DNA of 64,000 nucleotides from Streptomyces griseoincarnatus (GTDB taxonomy: Bacteria > Actinomycetota > Actinomycetes > Streptomycetales > Streptomycetaceae), in contig BMTH01000002.1 of assembly GCA_014649575.1 (NCBI GenBank), positions 438,423 through 502,422 on the forward strand, given 5' to 3'. The translations under genes were made by a program, and so were the position numbers. This document shows, in pieces, positions 42,635-52,086 of this stretch. The stretch's first letter is position 1. The number at the start of each line of letters is the position of its first letter. Below the pieces are notes generated by a model. That model was given only the letters and a program-made list of their open reading frames with translations, did no database searches and was not told the origin of the DNA.

Positions 42635-43635
42635 GCACCGCCGTCGTCGTCGAGGCGCCCGGCGCCCACCGCCTGGTCCCGCACGAGCCCCGCGAGCCCG
42701 GCCCCGGAGAGGCGCTGGTGCGCGTCCACGCGGTCGGCATCTGCGGCAGCGACCGCGAGGTCTACCAGGGCAACAGGCCCGAGGGGTACGTCCGTTACCC
42801 GCTCACCCCGGGCCACGAGTGGTCCGGTACCGTCGCCGCCGTCGGTGCCGGGGTGCCCGCGGGCCTGGTCGGGCGCAAGGTGGTCGGCGAGGGTTTCCGC
42901 AACTGCCAGGTATGCGACCGCTGTCACGCGGGCGAGACCACGCTGTGCACGGCGGGCTACGAGGAGACCGGGTTCACGGAGCCCGGCGCCATGGCCCCCA
43001 CGCTGACCCTGCCCGCCCGGCTGCTGCACCCCCTGCCGGACGACGCCGACCTGACCGCGGCGGCGCTGCTGGAGCCGGCCGCGTGCATCGCCGCCGCCGC
43101 GCTGAAGGCACGCGCGGTGCCGGGCGAGCGGGTCGCGGTGGTCGGCACCGGCACGCTGGGGATGTTCGCGGTGCAGTTCCTCAGGGCCGCCTCGCCCGCC
43201 GAGCTGCTGGTGGTGGGCACCCGGGACGACCGGGAGGCGCTGTCCCGGCGGTTCGGGGCCACCGACTTCCGCACCAAGGACCGGCCGCTGCCGGACGACG
43301 TGGACGTGGTGATCGAGACGGCCGGGTCCGCCGACGCGGCCCGTACCGCGGCCGGACTGCTCCGGCGCGGCGGCCGGCTGGTGCTCACCGGCATCCCGGC
43401 GCCGGGCGCGGACGGGCTGGACCCGACCGACCTGGTGGTGCGGCAGCTGGAGGTGCACACCGTGTTCGGCGCGCCGCCGGACGCCTGGGCGCACACGGTG
43501 CGGATGTTCGGCGCCGGGCTGCTCGACCCGCTGCCGCTGGTCACCCACGAACTGCCGCTCGCCGAGTTCCCGGACGCCATCGAGCTGGTGGGGTCCGGCG
43601 ATCCGAAGGTGGGCAAGGTCCTGCTGCGTCCCTGA
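42631..43635 (+). CDS. zinc-dependent sugar/polyol dehydrogenase (MDR family)
   Basis: A 334-residue zinc-containing medium-chain dehydrogenase. The catalytic zinc site is VGICGSDREV and TPGHEWSGTVAAVG; the structural zinc loop NCQVCDRCHAGETTLC has all four Cys. The NAD(P) site is RVAVVGTGTLGMFAVQFL. GALF-type sugar-acid or sugar dehydrogenases look like this. It overlaps the dehydratase gene by 4 nt, so it most likely oxidises the sugar or a derivative in the same pathway. GTG start at 42631. Confidence 0.87.
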   Translation: MSTAVVVEAPGAHRLVPHEPREPGPGEALVRVHAVGICGSDREVYQGNRPEGYVRYPLTPGHEWSGTVAAVGAGVPAGLVGRKVVGEGFRNCQVCDRCHAGETTLCTAGYEETGFTEPGAMAPTLTLPARLLHPLPDDADLTAAALLEPAACIAAAALKARAVPGERVAVVGTGTLGMFAVQFLRAASPAELLVVGTRDDREALSRRFGATDFRTKDRPLPDDVDVVIETAGSADAARTAAGLLRRGGRLVLTGIPAPGADGLDPTDLVVRQLEVHTVFGAPPDAWAHTVRMFGAGLLDPLPLVTHELPLAEFPDAIELVGSGDPKVGKVLLRP

Positions 43636-43776
43636 GCCCGCGCCGGTACGAGGACGGCCGACGGTCCTCGTACCGGCGCGTCACCCGCCTGTACCGCGCC
43701 CCGCCCCGAACACCCGTTCCGACGTCCCACCCCGGACCCGGCCGGCCCGTGCCGCGGACCGCGAACCTCGTCCGAC

Positions 43777-43787
43777 ATATCGAACAC
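43777..43787 (+). promoter_or_regulatory. shared motif ATATCGAACAC, copy 2
   Basis: Exact repeat of the motif at 41403, here 13 nt before the GTG of the U32-like gene. The 165-bp gap suggests an additional regulated promoter inside the cluster. Confidence 0.5.
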
Positions 43788-43800
43788 CGAAGGACACCCT

Positions 43801-44769
43801 GTGACCGACGCTTCCGCCACGGCGCCCCGAAGGCCCGGTGAGCAGGCGCTCACCGCGCTCGGCCTGGGCGCGCCCGCCCTCGACCCCGCCGACGCCTCGC
43901 CGCACTCCTTCCCCGGCGGCGGTCGCTGGCGCACCGAGGTCCCCTCGTGCGAGGGGCCCGAGGCGCTGGCGGTGGTGCTGAAGGAGGCCTCCCGCCTCGA
44001 CGTGCCGGTGCACAGGATCAGCCAGGGCAGCGGCGTGTGGATGCTGACCGACGCCGAGATCACCGAGATGGTCGAGGCGACCGCCGAACGAGACATCGAG
44101 CTGTGCTTGTTCACCGGCCCGCGCGGCACCTGGGACATCGGTGGCTCAACCCGCACCGACTCGCACGGCGCCGGGCTGCGCGCCCGTGGCCACGACGCGG
44201 TGGCCGGCTGCGTCGAGGACGCGGTGCGCGCCACCGAACTGGGCGTGAAGTGCCTGCTGGTGGCCGACGAGGGCGTGCTGTGGACGCTGCACCGGGCGCG
44301 GACGGCGGGCATCCTCCCGGCGGACACCACGCTGAAGGTGTCGGCGCTCGTCGGGCCGGTCAACCCGGCGTCGTTCGCGGTGCACGAGCACCTCGGCGCG
44401 GACTCCGTCAACGTGCCCAGTGATCTGACGCTCGCCCATCTCACGGAGATCCGGCGGGTCTCGGCGGCCCCGATGGACATGTACATCGAGGCGCCCGACG
44501 ACCTGGGCGGTTATGTGCGGATGTACGAGGTCGCGGAGCTGATCCGACGCGGCGCCCCGGTGTACCTGAAATTCGGGCTGGCCAAGGCGCCCGGCATCTA
44601 CCCGTACGGCCACCACCTGCGGGAGGTCGCGCTGTCCACGGCGAAGGAGCGGGTGCGGCGCGGCCGGCTGGCGCTGGACCTGCTGGCGCGGCACGGCGCC
44701 GACGGCGGCATGGCGCCGCTCGGTTCGCGTCTGCCGGGCGACCTGCGCAGATTCGACATCCCGTCATAA
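43801..44769 (+). CDS. U32-like TIM-barrel protein in the sugar cluster
   Basis: A 322-residue soluble protein. [20 protein letters not shown] and [20 protein letters not shown] begin a predicted barrel. The stretch [40 protein letters not shown] resembles the core of peptidase U32 proteins, though the usual U32 Cys cluster is not visible. [20 protein letters not shown] and [20 protein letters not shown] follow. Its position in the operon suggests an enzyme acting on the sugar-acid product (aldolase-like or isomerase), which is inference. GTG 43801 has AAGGAC upstream and the shared regulatory motif just before. Confidence 0.65.
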   Translation: MTDASATAPRRPGEQALTALGLGAPALDPADASPHSFPGGGRWRTEVPSCEGPEALAVVLKEASRLDVPVHRISQGSGVWMLTDAEITEMVEATAERDIELCLFTGPRGTWDIGGSTRTDSHGAGLRARGHDAVAGCVEDAVRATELGVKCLLVADEGVLWTLHRARTAGILPADTTLKVSALVGPVNPASFAVHEHLGADSVNVPSDLTLAHLTEIRRVSAAPMDMYIEAPDDLGGYVRMYEVAELIRRGAPVYLKFGLAKAPGIYPYGHHLREVALSTAKERVRRGRLALDLLARHGADGGMAPLGSRLPGDLRRFDIPS

Positions 44770-44953
44770 CGTTCCGGAAACTCAGCTTCACACAAGTGGA
44801 CACAGCCGCGCACAATCCCACACACCCGTTGCCCGGCTTCCGGGGGTGACGCCCCCTCGGCCGCACATCACGGCACCGCCTCGCACACCGCGCCACCGAC
44901 TCGCACCGAGTCACCGCCCAGCTCGACCCGCCCGACGATCAAGGAAGATCATC

Positions 44954-46066
44954 ATGCGTAACCGCAGAGCCGCATTCGCCGCCACGGCCACCGCCGTCAC
45001 CCTCGCCCTCTCCCTGACCGCCTGCGGCCAGAGCAGCGAGGGCGGCAGCGAGGAGGACAAGGGAGGCACCGAGGGAGCCACCATCGGCATCGCCATGCCG
45101 ACCAAGTCCTCCGAGCGCTGGATCGCCGACGGCGACAACGTCGTGAAGGAACTCGAGTCCAAGGGCTACAAGACCAAGCTGGTCTTCGGCGAGGACGACC
45201 CCGACCAGCAGGTCTCGCAGATCGAGAACATGATCACGCAGGGCGTGGACGCCCTGATCGTGGCGGCCATCGACAACAAGTCGCTGAACAACGTGATGCA
45301 GCAGGCGAAGGACGCCGACATCCCGGTGGTCTCCTACGACCGCCTCATCCTCGGCACGGAGAACGTCGACTACTACGCCTCGTTCGACAACGAGAAGGTC
45401 GGCCAGCTCCAGGGCACCTACATCGTCGAACAGCTCGGCCTGAAGGACGGCAGCAAGAAGGGCCCCTTCAACATCGAACTGTTCGCCGGCTCCAACGACG
45501 ACAACAACACCCGTTACTTCTTCAACGGGGCCATGAGCGTCCTGCAGCCCTACATCGACAAGAAGCAGCTCGTCGTCAAGTCCGGCCAGGCGGAACTCAA
45601 TCAGGTCACCACCCTGCGCTGGGACGGCGGCACCGCGCAGAAGCGCATGGACGACATCCTCACCTCGGCCTACCGCAGCGACCGGGTCGACGCGGTGCTC
45701 TCGCCGTACGACGGCATCTCCATCGGCATCCTGTCCGCCCTGAAGTCGGACGGCTACGGCAGCAAGGACAAGCCCCTGCCGGTCGTCACCGGCCAGGACG
45801 CCGAGGTCGCCTCGGTGAAGTCGATCATCTCCGGCCAGCAGTCGATGACCGTCTTCAAGGACCTCCGCGAACTCGCCAAGGTCGCCTCCAACATGGTCGA
45901 CGCCCTGCTCAACGACAAGAAGCCCGAGACCAACGACACCGAGAGCTACGACAACGGCGCCAAGGTCGTCCCCGCCTACCTGCTGGAGCCGGTGGCGGTG
46001 GACAAGGACAACTACAAGAAGGAGCTCGTCGACTCCGGCTACATCAAGGAAAGCGACCTCAACTGA
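44954..46066 (+). CDS. chvE: ChvE-type sugar-binding lipoprotein
   Basis: Periplasmic-binding-protein-fold lipoprotein that delivers sugar to the GguA/GguB importer. The 370-residue protein has a signal with lipobox LTAC (C24), a Gly/Glu/Ser-rich linker and then a type I binding domain ([80 protein letters not shown]). ChvE of Agrobacterium binds galactose, arabinose and related aldoses; substrate here is inferred from that similarity. ATG 44954 follows AAGGAAG. A GGGGG/CCCCC hairpin (44842-44856) lies in the leader. Confidence 0.92.
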   Translation: MRNRRAAFAATATAVTLALSLTACGQSSEGGSEEDKGGTEGATIGIAMPTKSSERWIADGDNVVKELESKGYKTKLVFGEDDPDQQVSQIENMITQGVDALIVAAIDNKSLNNVMQQAKDADIPVVSYDRLILGTENVDYYASFDNEKVGQLQGTYIVEQLGLKDGSKKGPFNIELFAGSNDDNNTRYFFNGAMSVLQPYIDKKQLVVKSGQAELNQVTTLRWDGGTAQKRMDDILTSAYRSDRVDAVLSPYDGISIGILSALKSDGYGSKDKPLPVVTGQDAEVASVKSIISGQQSMTVFKDLRELAKVASNMVDALLNDKKPETNDTESYDNGAKVVPAYLLEPVAVDKDNYKKELVDSGYIKESDLN

Positions 46067-46098
46067 CCGCCGTAACCCACTGATTGGAAGGCACGACC

Positions 46099-47649
46099 AT
46101 GGCGGGACCCGTCCTGGAAATGCGCTCGATCGTCAAGACCTTTCCCGGCGTCAAGGCGCTGTCGGACGTCAGCCTGACCGTCCAGCGGGGCGAGGTCCAC
46201 GCCATCTGCGGCGAGAACGGCGCCGGCAAGTCGACCCTGATGAAGGTCCTCTCCGGCGTCCACCCGCACGGCACCTACGAGGGGGAGATCCTCTTCGAGG
46301 AGGAGGTCTGCCGTTTCAAGGACATCCGGGCCAGCGAACAGCACGGCATCGTGATCATCCACCAGGAACTGGCCCTGGTGCCCTATCTCTCCATCGCGGA
46401 GAACATCTTCCTCGGCAACGAACACGCCACCCGCGGCTTCATCAACTGGAACGAGACCCTCAGGCACGCCACCGAACTGCTGCGCCGGGTCGGGCTCGAC
46501 GAACACCCGGAGACCCGCGTCGCCGACATCGGCGTGGGCAAGCAGCAGCTGGTGGAGATCGCCAAGGCGCTGTCGAAGAAGGTGAAGCTGCTCATCCTCG
46601 ACGAGCCGACCGCGGCGCTCAACGACGAGGACAGCGGCAAACTCCTCGACCTCATCCTGCAGTTGAAGGAAGAGGGCATCACCGCGATCATCATCTCCCA
46701 CAAGCTGAACGAGATCCGCAGGGTCGCCGACTCGGTGACGATCCTGCGGGACGGCCGGACCATCGAGACGCTCGACGTGAAGGCCCCGGAGACCAGCGAG
46801 GACCGGATCATCAGCGGGATGGTCGGCCGCGACCTGGAACACCGCTTCCCGGAGCGCACCCCGCACCACCCGGAGGAGGGCGCCGCGCCCGCCCTGGAGA
46901 TCCGCAACTGGACCGTGCACCACCCGATCGACCAGCAGCGCAAGGTCGTCGACGACGTGTCGCTGACCGTCCGGCGCGGCGAGATCGTCGGGATCGCCGG
47001 TCTGATGGGCGCCGGCCGCACCGAGCTGGCGATGAGCGTCTTCGGCCGCACCTACGGCCGCCACGCGGGCGGCACGGTCCTCAAGGACGGCAAGGAGATC
47101 CGTACCAGAACCGTCCCCGAGGCGGTGGGACACGGCATCGCCTACGTCACCGAGGACCGCAAGCACTACGGCCTGAACCTCATCGACACCATCAACCGCA
47201 ACATCTCGCTCAGCGCCCTCGGCAAGGTCGCCAAGCGCGGTGTCGTGGACGAGCACCAGGAGCGTCAGGTCGCCGAGGGTTTCCGCACCTCCATGAACAT
47301 CAAGGCGCCGACGGTCTTCGAGCCGGTGGGCAAGCTGTCCGGCGGCAACCAGCAGAAGGTCGTGCTCAGCAAGTGGATCTTCGCCGGCCCTGATGTGCTG
47401 ATCCTCGACGAGCCGACCCGCGGCATCGACGTCGGCGCCAAGTACGAGATCTACACGGTGATCGACCGACTGGCCGCCGAGGGCAAGGCAGTCGTCTTCA
47501 TCTCCTCCGAACTGCCCGAGCTGCTCGGCATGTGCGACCGCATCTACACGATGGCCGCAGGACGGCTGACCGGTGAGTTCTCGCGGGCCGAGGCCTCCCA
47601 GGAATCGCTGATGCGTCAGATGACGAAGGACAAAGAGGTATCCCGATGA
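46099..47649 (+). CDS. gguA: sugar ABC transporter ATP-binding protein GguA
   Basis: 516-residue tandem ATPase of the MglA/XylG/GguA type that energises sugar uptake. Domain 1 has Walker [10 protein letters not shown], signature [14 protein letters not shown] and Walker [12 protein letters not shown]. Domain 2 has the degenerate Walker [17 protein letters not shown] usual for this family, with intact [14 protein letters not shown] and [17 protein letters not shown] 46099 follows GGAAGG, 32 nt after chvE. It overlaps gguB by 4 nt. Confidence 0.96.
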   Translation: MAGPVLEMRSIVKTFPGVKALSDVSLTVQRGEVHAICGENGAGKSTLMKVLSGVHPHGTYEGEILFEEEVCRFKDIRASEQHGIVIIHQELALVPYLSIAENIFLGNEHATRGFINWNETLRHATELLRRVGLDEHPETRVADIGVGKQQLVEIAKALSKKVKLLILDEPTAALNDEDSGKLLDLILQLKEEGITAIIISHKLNEIRRVADSVTILRDGRTIETLDVKAPETSEDRIISGMVGRDLEHRFPERTPHHPEEGAAPALEIRNWTVHHPIDQQRKVVDDVSLTVRRGEIVGIAGLMGAGRTELAMSVFGRTYGRHAGGTVLKDGKEIRTRTVPEAVGHGIAYVTEDRKHYGLNLIDTINRNISLSALGKVAKRGVVDEHQERQVAEGFRTSMNIKAPTVFEPVGKLSGGNQQKVVLSKWIFAGPDVLILDEPTRGIDVGAKYEIYTVIDRLAAEGKAVVFISSELPELLGMCDRIYTMAAGRLTGEFSRAEASQESLMRQMTKDKEVSR

Positions 47650-48887
47650 GCACAGTCACCGACAAGACCCCGGCATCCGCGCCCCCGGGCAAGAACGGTG
47701 CGGGCGGCGGTGACGGCCTGCTCCAGCTGATGCTGGACGGCATGCGCCGCAACATGCGGCAGTACGGCATGCTGATGGCGCTCGGTCTGATCGTGGCGCT
47801 GTTCGCGGTGTGGACCGACGGCGACCTGCTGCTGCCGCGCAACGTCTCCAACCTGGTGCTGCAGAACAGCTACATCCTGATCCTCGCGATCGGCATGATG
47901 CTGGTCATCATCTCCGGGCACATCGACCTGTCGGTCGGCTCACTGACGGCGTTCGTCGGCTCCATGGCCGCGGTGTTCATGGTCAGGAACGACCTGCCCT
48001 GGCCGGTCGCGGTGGTGCTGTGCCTGGCGGTGGGCGCCATCGCGGGGGCCGTACAAGGGTGGTTCATCGCCTACGGCGGCATACCGTCGTTCATCGTCAC
48101 CCTCGCGGGCATGCTGACCTTCCGCGGTCTCACCGAGATCTTCCTGGAGGGCCAGACCCTCGGCCCGTTCCCCCGGGGCCTGCAGAAGATCGCCAACGGC
48201 TTCATGCCCGAGGTCGGTCCGGAGACCAACTATCACAACCTGACCCTGCTCCTCGGTCTCGCGCTGATCGCCCTCGTCGTCCTCCAGGAGGTGCGCGACC
48301 GCAGGCGGCAGAAGGAGTTCGACCTCGACGTCCTGCCCGCCAAGCTGTTCCTGCTGAAGCTCGTCGCGCTGGCCTCGGCCGTCCTCGTGGTGACGCTGCT
48401 GCTGGCCAGCTACAAGGGCGCCCCGATCGTGCTGCTGATCCTCGGCGCACTGCTCGTCGGGTTCGGCTACATGATGCGCAACGCCGTCATCGGCCGGCAC
48501 ATCTACGCCATCGGCGGCAACCTGCCCGCGGCCAAGCTGTCGGGTGTGCGGGACAAGAAGGTCACCTTCCTGGTCTTCCTGAACATGGGCATGCTCGCGG
48601 CCCTGGCGGGTCTGGTGTTCGCCGCCCGCTTCAACGCGGCCTCTCCCAAGGCCGGTCTCAACTTCGAGCTGGAGGCGATCGCCGCCGCGTTCATCGGCGG
48701 CGCGTCGATGGCCGGCGGTGTGGGCACCGTGCTCGGCGCCATCATCGGCGGTCTGGTCCTGGGCGTGCTGAACAACGGCATGAACCTCGTCGGCGTCGGC
48801 ACCGACTGGCAGCAGGTCATCAAGGGCATGGTGCTGCTGGCCGCCGTCGGCTTCGACGTGTGGAACAAGCGCAAGGTCGGTTCGTAA
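47646..48887 (+). CDS. gguB: sugar ABC transporter permease GguB
   Basis: 413-residue permease of the ribose/galactose branched family. After a hydrophilic N-terminus there are about 10 helices; [40 protein letters not shown] and the C-terminal [20 protein letters not shown] with [20 protein letters not shown] are typical of this permease group. Translation is coupled to gguA by an ATGA overlap. A strong hairpin follows, so the exported epimerase downstream may be expressed at a lower level. Confidence 0.95.
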   Translation: MSTVTDKTPASAPPGKNGAGGGDGLLQLMLDGMRRNMRQYGMLMALGLIVALFAVWTDGDLLLPRNVSNLVLQNSYILILAIGMMLVIISGHIDLSVGSLTAFVGSMAAVFMVRNDLPWPVAVVLCLAVGAIAGAVQGWFIAYGGIPSFIVTLAGMLTFRGLTEIFLEGQTLGPFPRGLQKIANGFMPEVGPETNYHNLTLLLGLALIALVVLQEVRDRRRQKEFDLDVLPAKLFLLKLVALASAVLVVTLLLASYKGAPIVLLILGALLVGFGYMMRNAVIGRHIYAIGGNLPAAKLSGVRDKKVTFLVFLNMGMLAALAGLVFAARFNAASPKAGLNFELEAIAAAFIGGASMAGGVGTVLGAIIGGLVLGVLNNGMNLVGVGTDWQQVIKGMVLLAAVGFDVWNKRKVGS

Positions 48888-48895
48888 GTCAGCCC

Positions 48896-48919
48896 GGGCC
48901 CCGCCGCGCGGCGGGGCCC
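48896..48919 (+). terminator. hairpin after gguB
   Basis: Perfect 12+12 inverted repeat GGGCCCCGCCGC / GCGGCGGGGCCC with no spare loop, 9 nt after gguB and followed by TTCCCTT. Terminator or read-through attenuator before the epimerase gene. Confidence 0.7.
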
Positions 48920-48942
48920 CTTCCCTTCAGGGAGCCGCACTG

Positions 48943-50097
48943 ATGGAACTGAACAGACGCACGGTCATCGCGGGAGCCGCCGCGGCGGGAGTGGCCACCA
49001 CGGCCTGGGGCGGGACGGCGCACGCCTCGTCCAAGGGCCGGGGCAGGCCGGTCCGGAAGCCGTTCGGCAGGCTCGCCGACGGCACCCGGGTGGACCGCTG
49101 GACACTGGAGAACGGCGGCACCCGGATGGGGGTCCTCTCCTACGGCGGCATCGTCCACTCGCTGGAGGTCCCCGACCGGCGCGGCCGGTACGCCAACATC
49201 TCCCTCGGCCTGCGCACCCTGGAGGAGTACGTCGACTCCAGCCCGTACTTCGGGGCGCTGATCGGCCGGTACGGCAACCGCATCGGCGGGGGGACCTTCA
49301 CCCTCGACGGCGCCCGGTACCAGCTCTCCGTCAACGACGGCGACAACAGCCTGCACGGCGGCGAGCGGGGTTTCGACAAGCGGGTCTGGGACGTCGAGCC
49401 GTTCACCCGCGGCTCCGACGTGGGCCTGCACCTGTACTACACGTCCGCCGACGGGGAGATGGGCTACCCGGGCACCCTGCGCACCAAGGTGACGTACACC
49501 CTCACCCGGCACGGCGACTGGCGCGTCGACTACGAGGCCGTCACCGACCGGCCCACGGTCGTCAACCTCACCAGCCACGTCTACTGGAACCTGGCCGGCG
49601 AGGGCAGCGGCAGCATCATGGACCACGAGCTGTCGATCGCCGCCTCCCGCTACACGCCCGTCGACGCGGGTCTGATACCCACCGGTGAGCTGGCGAAGGC
49701 CGCGGGCACCCCGTTCGACTTCCGCCGCGCCAAGCCGGTCGGCCGGGACATCCGCACCGCCCACCAGCAACTGCTGTACGGGCAGGGATTCGACCACAAC
49801 TGGGTGCTGGACAAGGGCATCACCGCCCGCCCGGAGCACGCGGCGACCCTGCGTGACCCGGGCTCGGGGCGCACCCTGCGCATCGCCACGAACGAGCCGG
49901 GCCTGCAGTTCTACTCCGGCAACTTCCTCGACGGCACCCTCGTCGGCAGCGGCGGCCGGGTGTACCGGCAGGGGGACGGGCTGTGCCTGGAGACCCAGCA
50001 CTTCCCGGACTCCCCCAACCGGCCCGCGTTCCCCTCGACCGTGCTGCGGCCGGGCGAGACGTACCGGACGACGACCGTGCACACCTTCGGGACGTGA
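48943..50097 (+). CDS. Tat-exported aldose 1-epimerase
   Basis: 384-residue aldose 1-epimerase with a twin-arginine signal ([20 protein letters not shown], then AHA). The mature domain shows [74 protein letters not shown] (catalytic His) and [19 protein letters not shown] (catalytic Glu). It would anomerise sugar outside the cell before capture by ChvE. RBS GGGAG precedes ATG 48943. Linked to the importer and to the sugar acid enzymes. Confidence 0.93.
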   Translation: MELNRRTVIAGAAAAGVATTAWGGTAHASSKGRGRPVRKPFGRLADGTRVDRWTLENGGTRMGVLSYGGIVHSLEVPDRRGRYANISLGLRTLEEYVDSSPYFGALIGRYGNRIGGGTFTLDGARYQLSVNDGDNSLHGGERGFDKRVWDVEPFTRGSDVGLHLYYTSADGEMGYPGTLRTKVTYTLTRHGDWRVDYEAVTDRPTVVNLTSHVYWNLAGEGSGSIMDHELSIAASRYTPVDAGLIPTGELAKAAGTPFDFRRAKPVGRDIRTAHQQLLYGQGFDHNWVLDKGITARPEHAATLRDPGSGRTLRIATNEPGLQFYSGNFLDGTLVGSGGRVYRQGDGLCLETQHFPDSPNRPAFPSTVLRPGETYRTTTVHTFGT

Positions 50098-50166
50098 GCC
50101 GCGCGCCGGTGGGAACGCTGCGGTGCGAGCGCTGCCGTGCGAGCCCCACGGTGTGAGCGGTTTCGG

Positions 50167-50182
50167 TGTGAGCACGCTCACA
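50167..50182. promoter_or_regulatory. CRP-like palindrome
   Basis: TGTGAGCACGCTCACA: 7-bp arms around a 2-bp centre, matching TGTGA-N6-TCACA. It lies 70 bp after the epimerase gene and about 150 bp before the aminotransferase start. Streptomyces encodes a Crp; binding here is inference. Confidence 0.5.
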
Positions 50183-50328
50183 AGGCGTCCTCACATTTTC
50201 CTCACACGTGCTGAACGGCGCCCCGCTCGGCTCCGTACTCCTGGGTGGCCCGTGCTCCCCCGCGCGGGCCGCCCAGGCATGACGGGCCCGTCACGTCCCC
50301 GGCGGGCCCGCCGCACACGGAGGTTCCC

Positions 50329-52053
50329 TTGCCCGACAACGTCACCTCGCTGTTCCGCAGCACCGCGGCGCACAGCCCGTCGATGGCGGCGCTGACGAGG
50401 GAGAGCGACGGGGCCGGCCCGGTGGACTTCTGCATTCCCTGCAACCCGTACTTCCCCACCCCCGCCATGTTCGAGGAGATGGCGGCCAGGCTGCGCGACA
50501 TCATCACGTACTACCCGAGCAGCGCGGACACCATCACCGCCGAGCTGTGCGGGCTCCTCCAACTGCCGCCGCAGTGCGTGGCCATGGGCAACGGCTCGAC
50601 GGAGCTGATCACCTGGATCGACCATCTGCTGGTGCGCGAGTCGCTCGCCGTGCCCGTGCCGACGTTCGGCCGCTGGACCGACCAGCCGATGGAGACCGGC
50701 AAGCGGGTCGACATGTTCCCGCTCCAGGAGTCCAGCGGCTTCGCCCTGGACCTCGCGCAGTACGCCGAGTTCATCCGCGCCCGCGGCACCAGGGTCGCCG
50801 TCATCTGCAACCCGAACAACCCCGACGGCGGCTTCCTGCACAAGCACGCGGTCGTCCAGTTCATGGACGCCATGGCCGACCTGGACCTCGTGGTGATCGA
50901 CGAGTCGTTCCTGGAGTTCGCCGACGCCGAGAACGAGCCGAGCGTGGTGCAGGAGGCGATGCTGCGCCCCAACGTCATCGTGCTGCGCAGCCTCGGCAAG
51001 AACTTCGGCCTGCACGGCATCCGCTTCGGCTACCTGGTCGCCAACCCGGCGCTGGCCGGGCGGGTGCGCTCCATGCTGCCCAAGTGGAACCTCAACTCCT
51101 TCGCGGAACACGTGGTGTTCATGCTGAAGGAGCACGGGGCCGAGTACGCGCAGAGCCTGCACCAGGTGCGCCGCGACCGGATGGACATGTCCGGACAGCT
51201 CTCCTCGCTGCCCGGCCTCACGGTCTACCCCTCGCAGGGCAACTTCCTCTTCGTGCGCCTGCCCGTCGGCGCCGAGGGGACCGTGGTGCGGGACCGGCTG
51301 CTCACCGAGCACCGGATCCTGGTGCGTGAGTGCGGCAACAAGATCGGCTCGTCCAGCCGCTTCCTGCGTCTCGTGGTGCGCCCCCAGGTCGACGTCCGTC
51401 GCCTGGTGACCGGCCTGGAACAGGTGCTCTACGGGACGTCCAGGAGGGGAGCCGCCGTGCCCGAGCAGGCCACAGGGACCGCCTACAGCTCGGGCACGGC
51501 GGCGGTGGACCGCCTGGTGACCCAGACCAACGGGGCCGGGACGCGCGGCCTCGCACAGGCCGCCGGCGCCGGCATGCCGCTCCCCGCCGCCGCGTCCGCC
51601 CCTGCGGTGGGCCCGGGCGGCGGGATGCCGGTGCCGGCCGCGGCGGGACTGCCGCAGCCGGAGCCGCAGCCCGTGCCGCAGGAGGCGCCCCGGCCGCAGC
51701 CCGCCCCCCAGCCCGTCCCTCAGCCGGTTCCCGTACCGCAGCCCGCGCCGCAGCCGGTTTCCGTGCCCCAGCCGCAGCAGCTCCCGCAGCCGGCGGCGTA
51801 CCCGGAGCCGGCCCCGCAGCCCGCCCCCGCCGCGCCGCCCCTCGCCCCCGCGGCCGCGTTCGCGGCGCCCGCACCCGCGCCGATGCAGGTACCGCCGGCC
51901 ACCGGGCCCACCCCGCCCGGCGTCCCGGCGCGCGGCGGGCTGACGGCCGCCCAGGTGCGCGGCACCGACGGGCTGTCCATGGCCCCGGCGACGGGCTGGC
52001 CGGGGGCGCAGAGCTGGCCCGACGCGGCGGGGATGGGACAGGCGGCGGGCTGA
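50329..52053 (+). CDS. PLP-dependent fold-I aminotransferase with long proline-rich tail
   Basis: A 574-residue protein: class I/II aminotransferase (about residues 20-375) similar to histidinol-phosphate aminotransferase, plus a ~200-residue disordered tail. Motifs are PCNPYFPTPAMFEEMAARLR, MGNGSTELITW, AVICNPNNPDGGFLHK, LVVIDESFLEFAD, LRSLGKNFGLHGIRFGYLVA (PLP Lys224) and SQGNFLFVRLPVGAEG. The tail is PEPQPVPQEAPRPQPAPQ-like, ending in GLTAAQVRGTDGLSMAPATG. The start is TTG 50329, just behind GGAGGT; upstream GTG/ATG options lack such a site. Substrate unknown. The tail may tether it to a partner or the envelope. Confidence 0.82.
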   Translation: MPDNVTSLFRSTAAHSPSMAALTRESDGAGPVDFCIPCNPYFPTPAMFEEMAARLRDIITYYPSSADTITAELCGLLQLPPQCVAMGNGSTELITWIDHLLVRESLAVPVPTFGRWTDQPMETGKRVDMFPLQESSGFALDLAQYAEFIRARGTRVAVICNPNNPDGGFLHKHAVVQFMDAMADLDLVVIDESFLEFADAENEPSVVQEAMLRPNVIVLRSLGKNFGLHGIRFGYLVANPALAGRVRSMLPKWNLNSFAEHVVFMLKEHGAEYAQSLHQVRRDRMDMSGQLSSLPGLTVYPSQGNFLFVRLPVGAEGTVVRDRLLTEHRILVRECGNKIGSSSRFLRLVVRPQVDVRRLVTGLEQVLYGTSRRGAAVPEQATGTAYSSGTAAVDRLVTQTNGAGTRGLAQAAGAGMPLPAAASAPAVGPGGGMPVPAAAGLPQPEPQPVPQEAPRPQPAPQPVPQPVPVPQPAPQPVSVPQPQQLPQPAAYPEPAPQPAPAAPPLAPAAAFAAPAPAPMQVPPATGPTPPGVPARGGLTAAQVRGTDGLSMAPATGWPGAQSWPDAAGMGQAAG

Positions 52054-52086
52054 GACACCCCGGCCGGGCGCCGGCGTCGGTTTCCC

